A stretch of DNA of 64,000 nucleotides from Mya arenaria (Eukaryota; Mollusca; Bivalvia; Myida; Myidae), in the NCBI RefSeq assembly GCF_026914265.1, contig NC_069126.1, positions 35,591,725 to 35,655,724 on the forward strand, written 5' to 3'. Each line of letters begins with the position of its first letter. The first letter of the stretch is position 1. This document shows positions 12,360 through 23,650 of this stretch, piece by piece. The translations under genes and the position numbers were made by a program. The notes beneath the pieces were generated by a model, which was not told the origin of the DNA, did not search any database, and saw nothing but the letters and a program-made list of their open reading frames with translations.

Positions 12360-13102
12360 AATTTTCCTCTCAGGTCTACTTTTACAGCCAGAGTGTGTGA
12401 ACATGTTCCACAATTTCTGTAAGAACAAAAATCAAAGCATGTGAATGTTTGAGCAATGCAAAAGTTACAGATTGGTATCACCCACGATTGTCACTTGTCA
12501 ACTATTACATTATTATTCATAAGGGGGAGTGTTCAATCGCTTAAAACTGAAACTTTTTATGCATAACCCCAATAAACCATTTCTGCTCATACTATAGAAT
12601 ATAAGGTTATACTGTATAGCTGGCATGTAACTGTTATTTAATGTCACTTCCGGGTTCCCCATTCGGGCCATTAAATGATTTACTCATATTGTGCGATGAT
12701 TTAATCTTTAATTCAACAATACTGTAAGAAGGACCGGTGTTATTTAAAGTTAAACTTACCCTTGTTTGCATTTACAGTATGCGTCACACACACGCTTTTC
12801 CTTTGTATCGATGTCAATGTTGACAACATGGCGGCTATCCGATTTTCTCTGACTTGGATAGATTTCACCCCGTCAATGTTAGATATCGTCATTTTCTAAA
12901 GATATATCGAGCCTTCCGATGTAGCAGCCAGTTACAAATTCCTTTGACTTCTATTTTTTTCGCATTGTAATGTCACATTTATGATAATTTGTCAGGAATA
13001 TCGGAAAGCGAAACGACGCGAGACGCCATTACTTCCTCGTTTGTTTGACGGACATAGACAGAGTTCGCTCCCTTGATATCAGGGGGCGTGGCTTAGAAGC
13101 CG

Positions 13103-13121
13103 CTGTCGTAAGGTCAATTAC
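13103..13121 (+). repeat. 19-base inverted repeat, right arm
   Basis: CTGTCGTAAGGTCAATTAC here is the exact reverse complement of 10106-10124. Confidence 0.85.
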
Positions 13122-13441
13122 CTCCCTAGTTGAAGACTGTCGTCTGTAGCGCATCATGGAAACCTTGTCTTGTGGCAATATTTAGAACGCTAGTTAATTA
13201 TTTCTCGCTTCAAATGTCACCAGAAAACAGTTTTCACGCACCATTCAAGAAATAATGCTTTACTCTTCTTGGAACTATTTAGAGACCGATCAGAACATTT
13301 ACATACTCTGAATCACTGCGCGAATATCCATGACAACCACGAATTATCGCATATCCGTACGCAATTATTTTCACTAAGCACAAAAGAGTTTTAGCAAAAA
13401 ATACATTTTTACTTAATTTTGTTTAACTGAGGTGGGAGAAA

Positions 13442-13593
13442 AAGCATCTACCATAGCCGCTCGTGTAAGATAGGTTCATCCCGACCCTCGCGCAGGGTGT
13501 TTTGCGGAATCTCGGTAAACCTCGTTTCCCCAAAACACCCTACGCTCGGGTCGGAATGAACCTATCTTACACTCTCGGCCATGGAAGATACTT
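13442..13593. repeat. Long imperfect hairpin, copy 1
   Basis: The core arms are 13463-13504 and 13531-13572 (about 42 bases each), separated by about 26 bases. Outer arms extend the pairing from aagcatctaccatagcc to ggccatggaagatactt. It lies at the right end of the THAP-containing insertion and is probably an element terminus. Open frames across it are by-products. Confidence 0.85.
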
Positions 13594-13659
13594 ATAATCT
13601 TGCCCACGGGGGAAGATAAAATGCCCGTATGGAACTCCTTTTTAACGGTCACCACATTA

Positions 13660-14145
13660 TAATAACCTCCATTGATGAAGACTGTCGTCAGTACCATCAA
13701 GGAAATCTTGTCTTATGGTAATATTTAGGACGCTAATTAGTTATTTCTCGCTTCAAATGTCACCATAAAACAGTTTTCACGCACTATTCAAGAAATAATG
13801 CTTCATTTTTCTTAGAACTATTTAAAAAGACCGATTTGACTATTGACATAAACTGGATCACTGCGCGCGTATCCATGACAACCACGTGCTATCGCATATC
13901 CATACGCAATTATTTTCACTAAGCACAAAAGAATTCCAGCAAAAAATACATTTTTAATTAATTTTGTTTAACTGAGGTGGGAGAAAAAGCATCTACCATA
14001 GCCGCTCGTGTAAGATAGTTTCATCCCGACCCTCGCGCAGGGTGTTTAGCGGAAACTCGGTAAACCTCGTTTCCCCAAAACACCCTACGCTCGGGTCGGA
14101 ATGAACCTATCTTACACTCTCGGCCATGGAAGATACTTATAATCT
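13660..14145. repeat. Tandem duplicate of the element's right end, with hairpin copy 2
   Basis: This segment repeats about 13120-13600 with moderate divergence and a period near 545 bases. Its hairpin core is at 14008-14117. Both copies include ctgaggtgggagaaaaagc just before the hairpin. Confidence 0.8.
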
Positions 14146-14147
14146 CG

Positions 14148-14813
14148 CTCAAGAAGTATTGGGTTCGATCGTAATCAAGAGTTCTTACCGGCACGAGTAC
14201 TAAAAACAGCTTTCGCAACAATCGAGCTAGGCATACTTTTTTGACCTTTGTCCGACAGAACAACTTTTAAGCATGAAATACTTTAGCTACTGGACAATAT
14301 GCAGTTCGTATATGAATATCTTGACATGTTGGGACTTTTATAATATACGTGTAGTAATTTGCATAGTAAAAAGCACCCCAACATTCAGTTTTGGTGCGAA
14401 AACCATTTTACCTCTATACAAATGAATTCAGAGGTATTGCATACAAAATGAAAAAAAAAACCCACAAAATTCTATCTGTTGCATAGATCCCCCCACCCAG
14501 TTTTTTGCCAAAATAACAAAATGATGAAACTTGTTCACAACTTTTTATAGAATACGACACAGAGTGACAATACTTTAATTATACAGAATGGAAAATATTA
14601 TAATTAAACATAATAACAATATTCGAACTACAAAGAATGACAATACTTTAATTATATTGTAATGCATTAACTGTGTTAGAAGTAGCAAGTGCTATATATT
14701 TTCAGCTCCGATGAACAGACACATTCCGCACACATTAACGCATTTGATGTTATCTCACAAATCTATTTTTTTCAAAGTGGTTCAACGCAGCTGTAGTTTT
14801 CCTAAAACGGATA
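14148..14813. repeat. 3' flank of L2
   Basis: Matches the 3' flanks of other lectin copies (34590-35200, 20030-20480, 17150-17720). It contains remains of the 24-bp repeat near 14560-14660. No gene is seen. Confidence 0.6.
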
Positions 14814-16456
14814 CTCAAGAACATGTATCGTATCCATCGCTGACATGGTCATGACCAATCTGAGCGTTAAAATACAAGTCCGTGTTTAAATTGTCTCTTG
14901 GATCGCTATGAAAACTGATAGGATTACTGTCATTATCATACTCCGCCGTTCCAATAATTGTAATAACTTTGCCATCAAAAGATTGGCTCATTTTTATACC
15001 ACCAAACTGCTCCGGTCACTGTTCTATATCAGAACCATGAGTTATGTCATAATTTTGTTCTTTATCAAATGTATCCAGTTTCACACTTACCTTTGCAGAA
15101 TCTGACGTTTGAGACTTTTTGCAAATTTTGTGCATTGATAAAACAAAACATATAATGCCAGAAAGAGCCAGGATCAAACCTACACCAATAGCAATGCTGA
15201 TTATCAAGGGGTTTGTATACATTATATTTATGCTATCAAGAATGTCCGTATGATTGTGGACTTTGTCTTTAACTTTGTTACTGATATCGCTGCTCGTTTT
15301 ACCGAATGTGGCGGTTTCAATTTTGGTGTCCGTATGATTGTTACCATTGTCACCAACTGTGTCGTTGCTACCAATTGTCCTTTAACCAAAAGTGGTAGAT
15401 TCAATAGTGTTGTCCATGCGATTGTGAACATTGTTTTCAACGTTTTCTCTGATATCGCTGGTCGCTTTACCAAATGTGGTGATCTCAATCTTGTGGTTTC
15501 CGTGGTTTCGTCTTACATTCTTTAAACAAACGTACTTTCTCTCCTTTTTACAGTCTTCCGGTTCTAAAACAAGTTTATTATTAACATTTGTCACTACCAG
15601 GCACCCGTGCGATCATCCGGAACAGTAAAGCTACGAAACGTTCCTACCCAGGAACCAACTGTATCACTCAATCGTGCGTTTATTGCAGGTGCGAACTGCG
15701 GCTGGAAATCTGGTAAAATGATACCTGAGATATGTTTACAGTGGTTTACGCTGTCCAACCAAGTTTTAGTTTCAGCAACAATGCAGTAAAACGTCCGAGA
15801 GTCGTTCACAATATAGTGTCTATTGTTGTTGGTGCACTCTTCCTGGTTTCTGATTAAACAGAAGGATCTATGTTTTTCTGTGCATTTTGTGGTGCTGGTA
15901 TTCATTTGCATGTTGTTACACTGGTATAAGAATTTATCTTTTACCATTTCTGTTTTCACTGCATACACACCCAAAAATCTTTGGCTGGGTCGCATCGAGT
16001 CAGAGTCCCTTTTACCATATGCCTTGTTAAACAAACACAAAATCGTGAATTAACTCCTATCTAGGCGTCCCTGGTTTATGTATTGTATCCACAATCATTT
16101 AAACAACTATAAATTGAAGTGCCGTTTGCTTCTCTAGCAGTGTTTTCAGTCTAAAGCACGCACTCGATGAATATAACGGGCAAGCTGTATGAAGCAAATC
16201 CCGCCACCCACGCTGATTCCCCATCTTGTAATTTCAAGTCAGATAAATCGTCGTGTTTTATTCCAAGATCTGTGTGTTCTGGTGGGTAACTGACCGTTCC
16301 TGGCACGGGATTGAAGTAATTGCTTGGTGCTAGTCCACCGCTGCCCTGGCATATTTCGATTGCCTTTTGGCGGGACACCTTGGTGCTATGATCGGCCTAA
16401 ACTCTTTTAAACAAAATGCACATCACAAGTGCGGCATAAAGTTGTATTCCGTTCAT
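14814..16456 (-). pseudogene. L2: decayed receptor-like lectin gene with an expanded stalk
   Basis: The family start ATG is at 16456-16454 (MNGIQLYAALV), with a TAG soon after in the signal peptide. The N-terminal part (ICQGSGGLAPSNYFNPVPG) is readable to a TAG that replaces a family Trp codon near 16153. A frameshift follows before FLGVYAVKTEMVKDKFL and the lectin-like domain, which itself lacks a few residues around the family DDRTGNRPC motif. The stalk region (about 15230-15500) contains diverged repeats of roughly 100 bases and is longer than in L4, L5 or L7. The membrane helix (IAIGVGLILALSGII) and a tail ending HVSDGYDTCS remain, in other frames. Several independent lesions make it a pseudogene. 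Confidence 0.85.
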
Positions 16457-17140
16457 ATTACTACTGTCTCTTTATTCTATAATAACTAATATGTAAAATA
16501 AAACTATAAAAAAACTGAAATAAATCACGAATTGTCATAAACTGTACAACTAGACTTCAGATTTTTAAAGATCCCACTTGTGAAAAAGTCAAGTATTCTT
16601 ATTATCAAGGAAATTTAAAATATTAGTTCGAATTGTCTTTGTGGTCCGTTTACGACACATTTAAAAAAACATTAACTTAGATATTGAGTGTTTTATAAGG
16701 ATTGTGTTTAAGCATCTTTCAGCCACAGTTGCTTGAAAATATGGTCGTGCTTTTGATTCAACGTGTTTTCCGACCTAACTCGGTACATTATTAACCATAT
16801 CATATCAAGCAAATGCATTATATGATGTCCTGGGTCAGGGGATACTTCCCTTGTTCTTAAGAGAGCGCTAGTTAAAAGCAATGTCATACACAACTGGGAC
16901 TCCGTTTGTTTCCTTCCGGTGTGAAGCGGAAGCACCCTTTTTTACCTTGCATACGCAAAATTGCATTAAAACGAACTATATGCTATGTTAGTGAAAAAGC
17001 CATCGCTGCCCAGCATATTTACCTGGCACATGTGGAACCGTAATCATGACTTACGGTTCCAAGGGAAGACTCTCTTTCATTGCACTTTGGGTTCAAACGG
17101 CATCTGCGATTATCCTATTTGTTGGTAATTGGGTGCGCAA
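16457..17140. promoter_or_regulatory. 5' flank of L2
   Basis: Diverged copy of the upstream regions of L4 and L5. Shared phrases include gattcaacgtgttttccgac near 16755, matched near 23295 and 37855. As the gene is dead, this is a relic of the family promoter region. Confidence 0.45.
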
Positions 17141-17730
17141 TTAATTGTTCAATGCTTAAAGCTTTCGTTACTGCACAGTATGCAACTCGTATCTAAATAT
17201 GTTCAAGTGTTGAGACTCATATACGCATGTGTAGTACTCGCATAGTAAAAATCAACCTACCATTCAGTTTTTTATACATGTATAGTATATATGCACTGTG
17301 TTGTTTGTGGAGTTTTGTGTTGTTGCTCCATGTTTCTTGTTTGTGATTTTTGTTGTTTTTGTATTCTATGTATTTGGCGTTTACCCTGTGCCATTAAACG
17401 GGGTATATGTTTAAACGTTTGGCTACTGAGCTTGTTTCTGTAGTTTTTTACATAAATATTGGTACGAACACCATCAAAATCGATACATATAAAAACAGAG
17501 GTATTGTTAAAGAAATAAAAAATACCTTTGTTAGCATCAAAATTCTGCGTCTTGATTGTTTAAAAAAAGTGTCATAGATACTCATTTTGGCAAAATAAGA
17601 AAGGATGAACATTGAAGTTAAAAACATTTCTATGGACTACTGACTTAGATTGCACAGAAAGGCAATATCTTTATAAAACAGAATGGCAATTAGTTTATTA
17701 CACAGAATTAGACTACTTGGAATCATTGCC
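17141..17730. repeat. Orphan copy of a lectin 3' flank
   Basis: Resembles 14270-14660, including the 24-bp repeat remains near 17640-17710, but no lectin coding sequence follows. Bases 17280-17410 differ and contain a phrase around ggcgtttaccctgtgccatt that looks like an inserted interspersed repeat. Confidence 0.5.
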
Positions 17731-18749
17731 AACTTTGGAGCTTATCAGGGTAACGAGGGTCTCTATCGATTTCTCCTCTCAGTGCAAAAGTAGCGTTAAG
17801 ATACGCTAGTTTAGCACTTACTTATCTACTGGACACAGTGTAAGATTAAGGCAGATAAGAAATATAGAATTTATGGGGGTCATAAAGTTGACCCGTCCTT
17901 TTATTATAAGTTGCGATAAAAATTTCAGTTTTGGACGATTTAGATTTAGCCATAATTAAGTAGAGCTGTTATATAGGGGAAACGTAAGTTGATAAAGTAC
18001 TGAAATATCAAATCATCTCTGATAAACTCTGTCTTTTTGTTGAAGTCTTTAATTGATCGTTTATCAAGACATTTAATTGAGGCCATTTCCACACCTTTGT
18101 TCTAACAGTTTGGTAATTTTTCTGATAGCAGTGTATACGCTGAATTTATAAACATGTTTGGTTGAGTGCAAAATTGTAGACCAAAATGTTTACCATTAAG
18201 AATTAGAACTTAAGCAGTGCTAATGAACATGTTGACTCGATGTAGATATGTTAATTATTATCTTTGAATACCCTTATTTATTATCTTTCATAGCCCATAT
18301 GTATTTCCAAAATTGCCAATGAAACTTGAAACATTGATATTTTATAAGAAAAGTGTTACGTTTTAACTGTCTGTAAAAGTGATTGCTATTAAAAATGGGA
18401 ATAATTTTTGTTAAATATATTTCTTTCTTTCTTTTTACACAAAAACAATATATGACATTTCTTAACTACTAATGTCAATAAATAATCGAGTATCATATAT
18501 AATTTCAATGAAATAATAATGTTAAAAGGGGGAACAATCCGAAAAAGTAATGAAATAATTTTAATACTATAAATGACAAAGTTCGTGGCACATGTCATAC
18601 CCAGTGTCATGACCTTGCCGATGGATTATTTCTATCCTGCTGTGAATACGCCGCGGGGTGGGCAATACAACCGTTATCGTACAGTTTAATACACATTTTC
18701 TGGGCATCGATTTTCTACAAATTGTACATAAATGTTCAAAAAGGACCAA
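17731..18749. other. Gene-free AT-rich stretch
   Basis: Nothing recognisable is seen. The short open frames here have no family features. Confidence 0.4.
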
Positions 18750-18967
18750 ACTATATTTAAAAATTCATTAGTGTGCCGTCCAGTTCTGTTTTCTGGCATG
18801 CATAATGAGAAATATAGATTTATTTGCATTACAGTTTAATGTTTAAATTTGCCCTGAACTCTGCATCTGTATGAACACGTCTGAAAGTTGTTGTGTTACA
18901 TGCATGTGATCAGAGAAAAAACGTTATTATGGTAGAATTAAATTATGATCTATGAATCATTTATATA
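18750..18967 (+). repeat. CFAP45-tail duplicate fragment D2
   Basis: Matches the end of D3 (about 31820-32345), including the gtgatcagagaaaaaacgtt phrase. It lacks the MITE present in D3 at 31885-32234, so it shows the empty site. It ends at a Tc1 remnant. Confidence 0.7.
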
Positions 18968-19494
18968 TACACTGAACAAAAATTCTAAACGTCCATTTTA
19001 TGAGAATCATTCATGTGAAAACAACTTAACGTATCTACCTGAAATTTGAAACTTCATCGTTATGCCTAGTACTCTATCGATTTTTATACAAAAAAATCAC
19101 ACCTTATGGTCGATGTTAACCATGCGAGACGCTAGGTGCGATTTCCGATTTTTTTGCACGAAAATCACGAGGATTATGAATTTATGCCAAAATTCATTTT
19201 TACGCAACACGTGTTGAACTTCCTACTCGAAAAACAGAAAATGGTTAGAATGACCATTGAAGAGCGGACAAGGGCCGTCGGCATGATTGATGCAGGTACT
19301 CCGATTCGGCTGGTATAACCAATTTTGTAAATTAATTAATATATTTCGATATAATATGGGAAATACTATTAAAAGTGTACTGTTTAAACCAATGACGCAT
19401 AATAATCAATACATTTGAGGTTGCGCGGCTGTTTAAGCGACACTCGAGTATCCGTCAGCTGTGGGAGAAATTTAGGCTACGTCAACGGCAAGGC
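18968..19494 (+). mobile_element. Truncated Tc1-type element (5' part)
   Basis: Matches the left part of the element at 32428. It has the left terminal repeat (ctgaacaaaaattctaaacg) and the first transposase exon reading TIEERTRAVGMIDAG. A GT at 19316 and an AG near 19420 bound a short intron, then comes VARLFKRHSSIRQLWEKFR. The sequence breaks at caacggcaaggc. The helix-turn-helix part is better preserved here than in the longer copy. Confidence 0.8.
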
Positions 19495-20565
19495 AATATT
19501 CTTATTATATATGCACTAACCCATGTTTCACGAATTCCTATAATTATTATTCCTTTGGATTAGGTCATACCAAATTGATTCTTTGTTTAGCGTCACCGGG
19601 CTGGTCTGTTTCTAGCCTTCCAAAGAAAGAAAGAGCCAAATCAATAGAATAATAATGATGTGAGATTTACATCGAGAAGTTCAATTTTTAGTTGTATGTA
19701 TCTGTTAAATTTCTTTTTGATCTTAATTGTGAAAATCTATTGTTATCGTGTGCTAATTTTTATTATTTTTTTCTTGCAATGGGTATTAGACTTTTTGTGT
19801 TTCTAAGACACTTGGTTGTGTTTTTCCTGCCGAGTTGGTAAGTTTTGAAACAGGAATCTAACCCTAAACAAGGAATACATTGGTATGGCTTTACTTGTTT
19901 AGAACGACAGAATATTACATGCATGATGTCCCTTAGCGTTGTTGATCTTTGGAAGTTATTGCCAAGTTGCTCTACAATACAGTTACTTTACAATTGCCGC
20001 AGTTAGAATCATGTAAAGATACTTTTGTCCTTTGTCCGACAGAACAACTTTTCAGTACAAGCTTATGTTATTGGACAGTATGCAATTCGTATTTGATTGA
20101 CATGTTGATACTTTCAAAAAATACACACAGAGAATAGGTTTTGATTCAAAAACCATTTAACATCTATACATTTCAAAACGGAGGTATTGCATACACATAA
20201 CTTTGTTCGCATGTGGCATAGATCCTCACACCAAGTTTTTTGCAAAATAAACAAAAAAAGAAGATAAAAAACTATTTCTATGGAATACTGAATTAAGACA
20301 ACACAGATTCACAGTATCTTAATTATACAGAATAAAACATAATTTAATATATTACACAGAATAACAATATTTAAATTTAACAGAATGACTATACCTTAAT
20401 TATATTGATATGCATTAACTGAGTTGGAAGTAGCAAGTGCTTTGTATATTCAGCTCCGATGAACAACTACACGTATCGCACACATTAACGCATTTGTGGA
20501 ATCTTACAAATCTATTTTATCGTACGCTTGTTCAACAAGGGTCCAGTTTTCCTGAAACGGGATGC
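19495..20565. repeat. Duplicated intergenic segment and 3' flank of L3
   Basis: Matches 33915-35240 and about 9370-9936. It contains short remains of the 24-bp repeat near 20290-20400. No gene is seen. Confidence 0.6.
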
Positions 20566-21180
20566 TCAGGCACATGTATTGTTTCCATCGCTGACATGGT
20601 CGTGACCAATCGGAGAGTTGGAATACATGTCCGTGTTTAAATTGTTTCTTGGATTGTTATGAAGCCTGATAGGACAACCGTCATCATCATACTCAGCCTT
20701 TCCAATGGTGGTTATATCTTTGCCATCACACAATTGGCTCATATGTTTACCATCAAACGGCTCAGATCCATTTTGCTCACCTTCAACCGGATACAACTCA
20801 TGACTTTCCTTTGCAGAATCAGTTATATCTGACGTTTGTGTCTTGTTGCAAATTTTGCGTATTGATAAGCCAAAAACAATATAATGCTAAAAAGGGCCAG
20901 GATCAAACGTGCTGCAAGAGCAATGATTATTATCAAGGATCTTGTATACAATTTATTTATACCATCAAGAATGTCAGTACGATTGTGGTCATTGTCTTCA
21001 AATATGTGGTTTTGATCTTAGTGTGCGTACCATTGTCGACATTGTCATCAACAGTGCCATTGATATCCATGGTCGTTTACCAAATGCTGTAGATCCAGCA
21101 TTGTTGTCCATAAGAGTGAGAACATTGTCTTCAACACTGTCACTAAACCGCTTGTCGTTTAACCGAATGTAGTGGTAAAA
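20566..21180 (-). pseudogene. L3: 3' fragment of a receptor-like lectin gene
   Basis: Only stalk, membrane and tail sequence remains. The tail is open (20566-20796) with GKDITTIGKAEYDDDGCPIR and MYSNSPIGHDHVSDG, which aligns with the tails of L1 and L7. The membrane helix region near 20850-20940 is frameshifted. The stalk region has repeats like those of L2. Upstream of about 21180 the sequence changes directly to the 3' flank of L4, so the ectodomain is deleted. Confidence 0.8.
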
Positions 21181-21482
21181 AATTAAGTAAAAACATTTTT
21201 ATGGAATATTGAATAAAGCCAACACAAAAGTGACAATACTTACATTACACAGAATGACAATTATTTAATTAAAAATATGACAATATTTTAATTTTACAGA
21301 ATGACAATGCCTAAATTATGTCTATATGCATAAACTAAGTTAGAAGTAAGTGCTACACATATTAAGCACCAATAAAGAGCTACACGTACAGTACATTTTA
21401 ACGCATTTATGGTTATCTCCCAAGTCTACAAATTTTCACAATTGTATAACGCAGACCCTCTTTATCAGACGCGGGATAGGGA
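21181..21482. repeat. 3' flank of L4
   Basis: Short family 3' flank with remains of the 24-bp repeat (21230-21310). The L4 stop codon is at its right edge. Confidence 0.6.
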
Positions 21483-22895
21483 TTATAATATACATGTAAT
21501 GTATCCATCGCTGACATGGTCGTGACCAATCTGAGAGTAAGAATACAAGTCCTCGTTCGGGTTGTTTTGAAGTCTAATAGGATTACTGTCCTCGTCATAC
21601 TCGTCCTTTCCAATGGTGGTTATATTTTTGCCGTCACACGATTGGCTCATTTGTTTTCCATCCCACGGCTCCGGTCGCAGCTCCACATCAGAACCACAAA
21701 TTTCGTCATAATGTTGCTCAATAGCAACAGAATTCAGCACCTGACTTTCTGTTGCAGAATCCGCTATAACTTGCGTTTGAGTCTTGGTGTAAATGTTGCG
21801 TATTGATACAAAGAAAAATATTATGCCAAAAAGAGCCAGGATTGCACCTACACCAATAGAAATGCCTGGCATCAAGGAATTTGTAACAACTTCATTTTTG
21901 CCACCAAAAATTCCCGTATGATTTCGGCGATGTTGTCTTACATTCTCTAAGCAAACGTACTTTCTCTCCTTTTCACAGTCTTCCGGTTCTAAAACAAGTT
22001 TGTTACTAACTCTCGTCACTACCAAGCACGGACGGTTACCCGTGCGGTCATCTGCAACAGTAAAACTACGAAACGTTCCTACCCAGTATTCAACTGTATC
22101 ATTGACTCGTGCATTTACTTCAGATACCAACTGCGGCTTGACATCTGGTAAAATGGTACCCAAGAGAGTTTTACAGTGGTTTACGCTGTCAAACCAAGTC
22201 TTAGTTTCAGCAACAATGCAGTAAAACGTCCAAGAGTTGTTTATAAGATAGTGTCTATTGTTGTTTGTGCACACTTCCGGGTTTCCGGTATAACAGACGG
22301 AGTTATGTTTTTCTGTGCATTTTGCGGTGCTGGTATTCATTTGCATGTTGCTACACTGGTATAAGAATTCATCTTTTACCATTTCTGTTTTCACTGCATA
22401 CACACCCAATAATGTATCGTTTGCTGGGTCGCATTTAATCCGATTTGCTTCTTCTACCATATGCCGTGTAAAGCAAACACAATATCGTGAATAAACTCCT
22501 ATGTAGGCGTCTGTGAATGATGTATTGTATCCACAATAATTTAAACAACTATAGATGGAAATGCCATTTGCTTCTTTGGTAGTGTTTTCGGTCCACACCA
22601 CGCAATCCACGAATACAACGGGCAAGCTGTATGAAGCTAATTCCGCCACCCACGCTGATTCCCCATCTAGCAGGTTAAAGTCAGATAACTCGTCGTATTT
22701 CAGTCCAAGATCTGTGTGTTCTGGTGGGTAACTGACCGTTCCTGGCACGGGATTGAAGTAAATGCTTGGTGCTAGTCCACCGCTGCCCTGGCATTTTTCG
22801 ATTGCCATTTGGTGGGACATCTTGTTGCTATATTCGGCTTGAACTCTGTTTAACAATAGGTACAACACAAGTGCATACAATTGTATTACGTTCAT
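21483..22895 (-). CDS. L4: intact receptor-like C-type-lectin-domain membrane protein (470 aa)
   Basis: A single open exon starts at ATG 22895, conserved with L5 and L7. Residues 1-20 form a signal peptide. Next come a short CTLD-like segment (AIEKCQGSGGLAPS; GESAWVAELASYSLP), a WSC-like cysteine motif (SIYSCLNYCG...RYCVCF, about 110-150), and a C-type-lectin-like domain (about 195-325: TWFDSVNHCK, EYWVGTF, PEDCEKERKYVCLE). A 20-odd residue stalk and a membrane helix (GISIGVGAILALFGIIFFF) follow. No EPN, QPD or WND calcium-site motif is visible, so classic sugar binding is doubtful. The tail has YDEI, EYDED and YSQI and ends GYITCIL. A surface receptor or binding protein is inferred. The ligand is unknown. 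Confidence 0.85.
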   Translation of the reverse strand: MNVIQLYALVLYLLLNRVQAEYSNKMSHQMAIEKCQGSGGLAPSIYFNPVPGTVSYPPEHTDLGLKYDELSDFNLLDGESAWVAELASYSLPVVFVDCVVWTENTTKEANGISIYSCLNYCGYNTSFTDAYIGVYSRYCVCFTRHMVEEANRIKCDPANDTLLGVYAVKTEMVKDEFLYQCSNMQMNTSTAKCTEKHNSVCYTGNPEVCTNNNRHYLINNSWTFYCIVAETKTWFDSVNHCKTLLGTILPDVKPQLVSEVNARVNDTVEYWVGTFRSFTVADDRTGNRPCLVVTRVSNKLVLEPEDCEKERKYVCLENVRQHRRNHTGIFGGKNEVVTNSLMPGISIGVGAILALFGIIFFFVSIRNIYTKTQTQVIADSATESQVLNSVAIEQHYDEICGSDVELRPEPWDGKQMSQSCDGKNITTIGKDEYDEDSNPIRLQNNPNEDLYSYSQIGHDHVSDGYITCIL

Positions 22896-23332
22896 AATTC
22901 CAAATGAATGTTCAGTGGCAACTAATTTGATAAATACAGTTCAATTATGTAAAGATAAAATAAATAACGTTGTAAGTTTTATAGGATATACAACCGTACT
23001 AAAGACTTTTAAAGATTACTACTAGGGCAAAAGTCAAGTACTGTTATTTTCAAGGAAAATAATAAAAATACATCAGTTTGCACTAAACAAAACAGGCACT
23101 AAAGAAAATTACAGCGGAAAGAGAGCGGTCGCGCAAGTCATCATTACCAGCTGATTTTGTACCATTGTATTTTACATTTGCCGGAAACACACTTTGCTCA
23201 TGCCAGCCAACTGTAAGTTGAAGAATAGGGAATAAGCATTTTGTCACTGTTTGCAGTCACATTTGCTTGAATATAGGGCCGAGCTTTAAGTTCAATGTGT
23301 TTCCCGACCTTACTGGGTACATATCGCTTTTC
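22896..23332 (-). promoter_or_regulatory. 5' flank and likely promoter of L4
   Basis: About 300 bases upstream of the ATG are strongly conserved with the upstream region of L7 (44050-44359), more than neutral spacer between old copies would be. A TATA-like cctataaaac (reverse strand, about 22976-22985) lies some 85 bases before the ATG, as in L7. Confidence 0.55.
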
Positions 23333-23464
23333 AGCTCAGTGGGAGAGGAATGAGCTCAAGCGTGAACTCAGGTTTGGATAAAATTGTGCCTTGTAAGCCT
23401 GTCTGTTTAGTTCAAGTTTAAGTTGATGTTAGATTTCAAAGATGATTGGCTATACCTAATGTAA
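23333..23464 (+). pseudogene. CFAP45: CFAP45 exon 8 end and intron fragment
   Basis: The phrase gaggaatgagctcaagcgtg, followed by aactcag and a GT, resembles the 3' end of CFAP45 exon 8 (reverse strand, about 53144-53175) and its donor. The adjoining intron-like sequence (aaattgtgccttgtaagcct) recurs at about 43515 and 39995. It is a small relic lying head-to-head with L4. Confidence 0.6.
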
Positions 23465-23591
23465 CGTGCGCTTTAAACAAGCCCAACTGATCCAATCAGA
23501 GAAAAGCATGCTCGAGCCTGAAGGGGTCCGCTGGTCTTTATATACACTAAATTCTCAATCCAGACAAAGCCCGGGCTTTGCTAATTTGCAT
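23444..23591 (+). promoter_or_regulatory. Promoter-like cluster: CCAAT, TATA and octamer motifs
   Basis: In order: an inverted CCAAT (attgg, 23445-23449), a CCAATCAGAG (23492-23501), a TATA-like tttatataca (23537-23545) and an octamer ATTTGCAT (23584-23591). The spacing of CCAAT and TATA is reasonable for a polymerase II promoter pointing rightward into the 45-bp array. Part of it may be inherited from a transposon. Activity is inferred only. Confidence 0.35.
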
Positions 23592-23613
23592 ATTACCAGC
23601 CAAGCAAACATAC

Positions 23614-23650
23614 GTACTATAAACGTACTTCCGTTTATAACGGAATGTTA
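23614..23650. repeat. Diverged founder-like unit at the edge of array 2
   Basis: gtactataaacgtacttccg and the bases after it align with the 45-bp unit but are shorter and more diverged. They contain a perfect palindrome TTCCGTT-TAT-AACGGAA (23629-23645). This could be a relic edge unit or the ancestral unit from which the array grew. Confidence 0.55.

Larger units (their letters stand above)
9937..14147. mobile_element. About 4.2-kb insertion with nested inverted repeats and a THAP gene remnant
   Basis: Comparison with the uninterrupted copy near 34590 brackets this block. The left side has two 52-base tandem copies of a segment starting ttctcccacctcag. The right side has the reverse motif ctgaggtgggagaa at about 13430 and 13973. 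A perfect 19-base inverted pair lies further in (10106-10124 and 13103-13121). Inside are a broken THAP-finger gene (10261-10982), a small MITE and a tRNA-like SINE head. The right terminal part (about 13120-13600) is tandemly duplicated (about 13660-14145). The structure suggests a foldback or P-like DNA element, but no catalytic transposase domain is seen, so the class is inferred. Confidence 0.6.

Noticed and set aside
13476-14263. Two related small proteins ending YR-SAKHPARGSG
   Set aside because: Both frames lie across the duplicated hairpins, so their similarity is DNA-level duplication.
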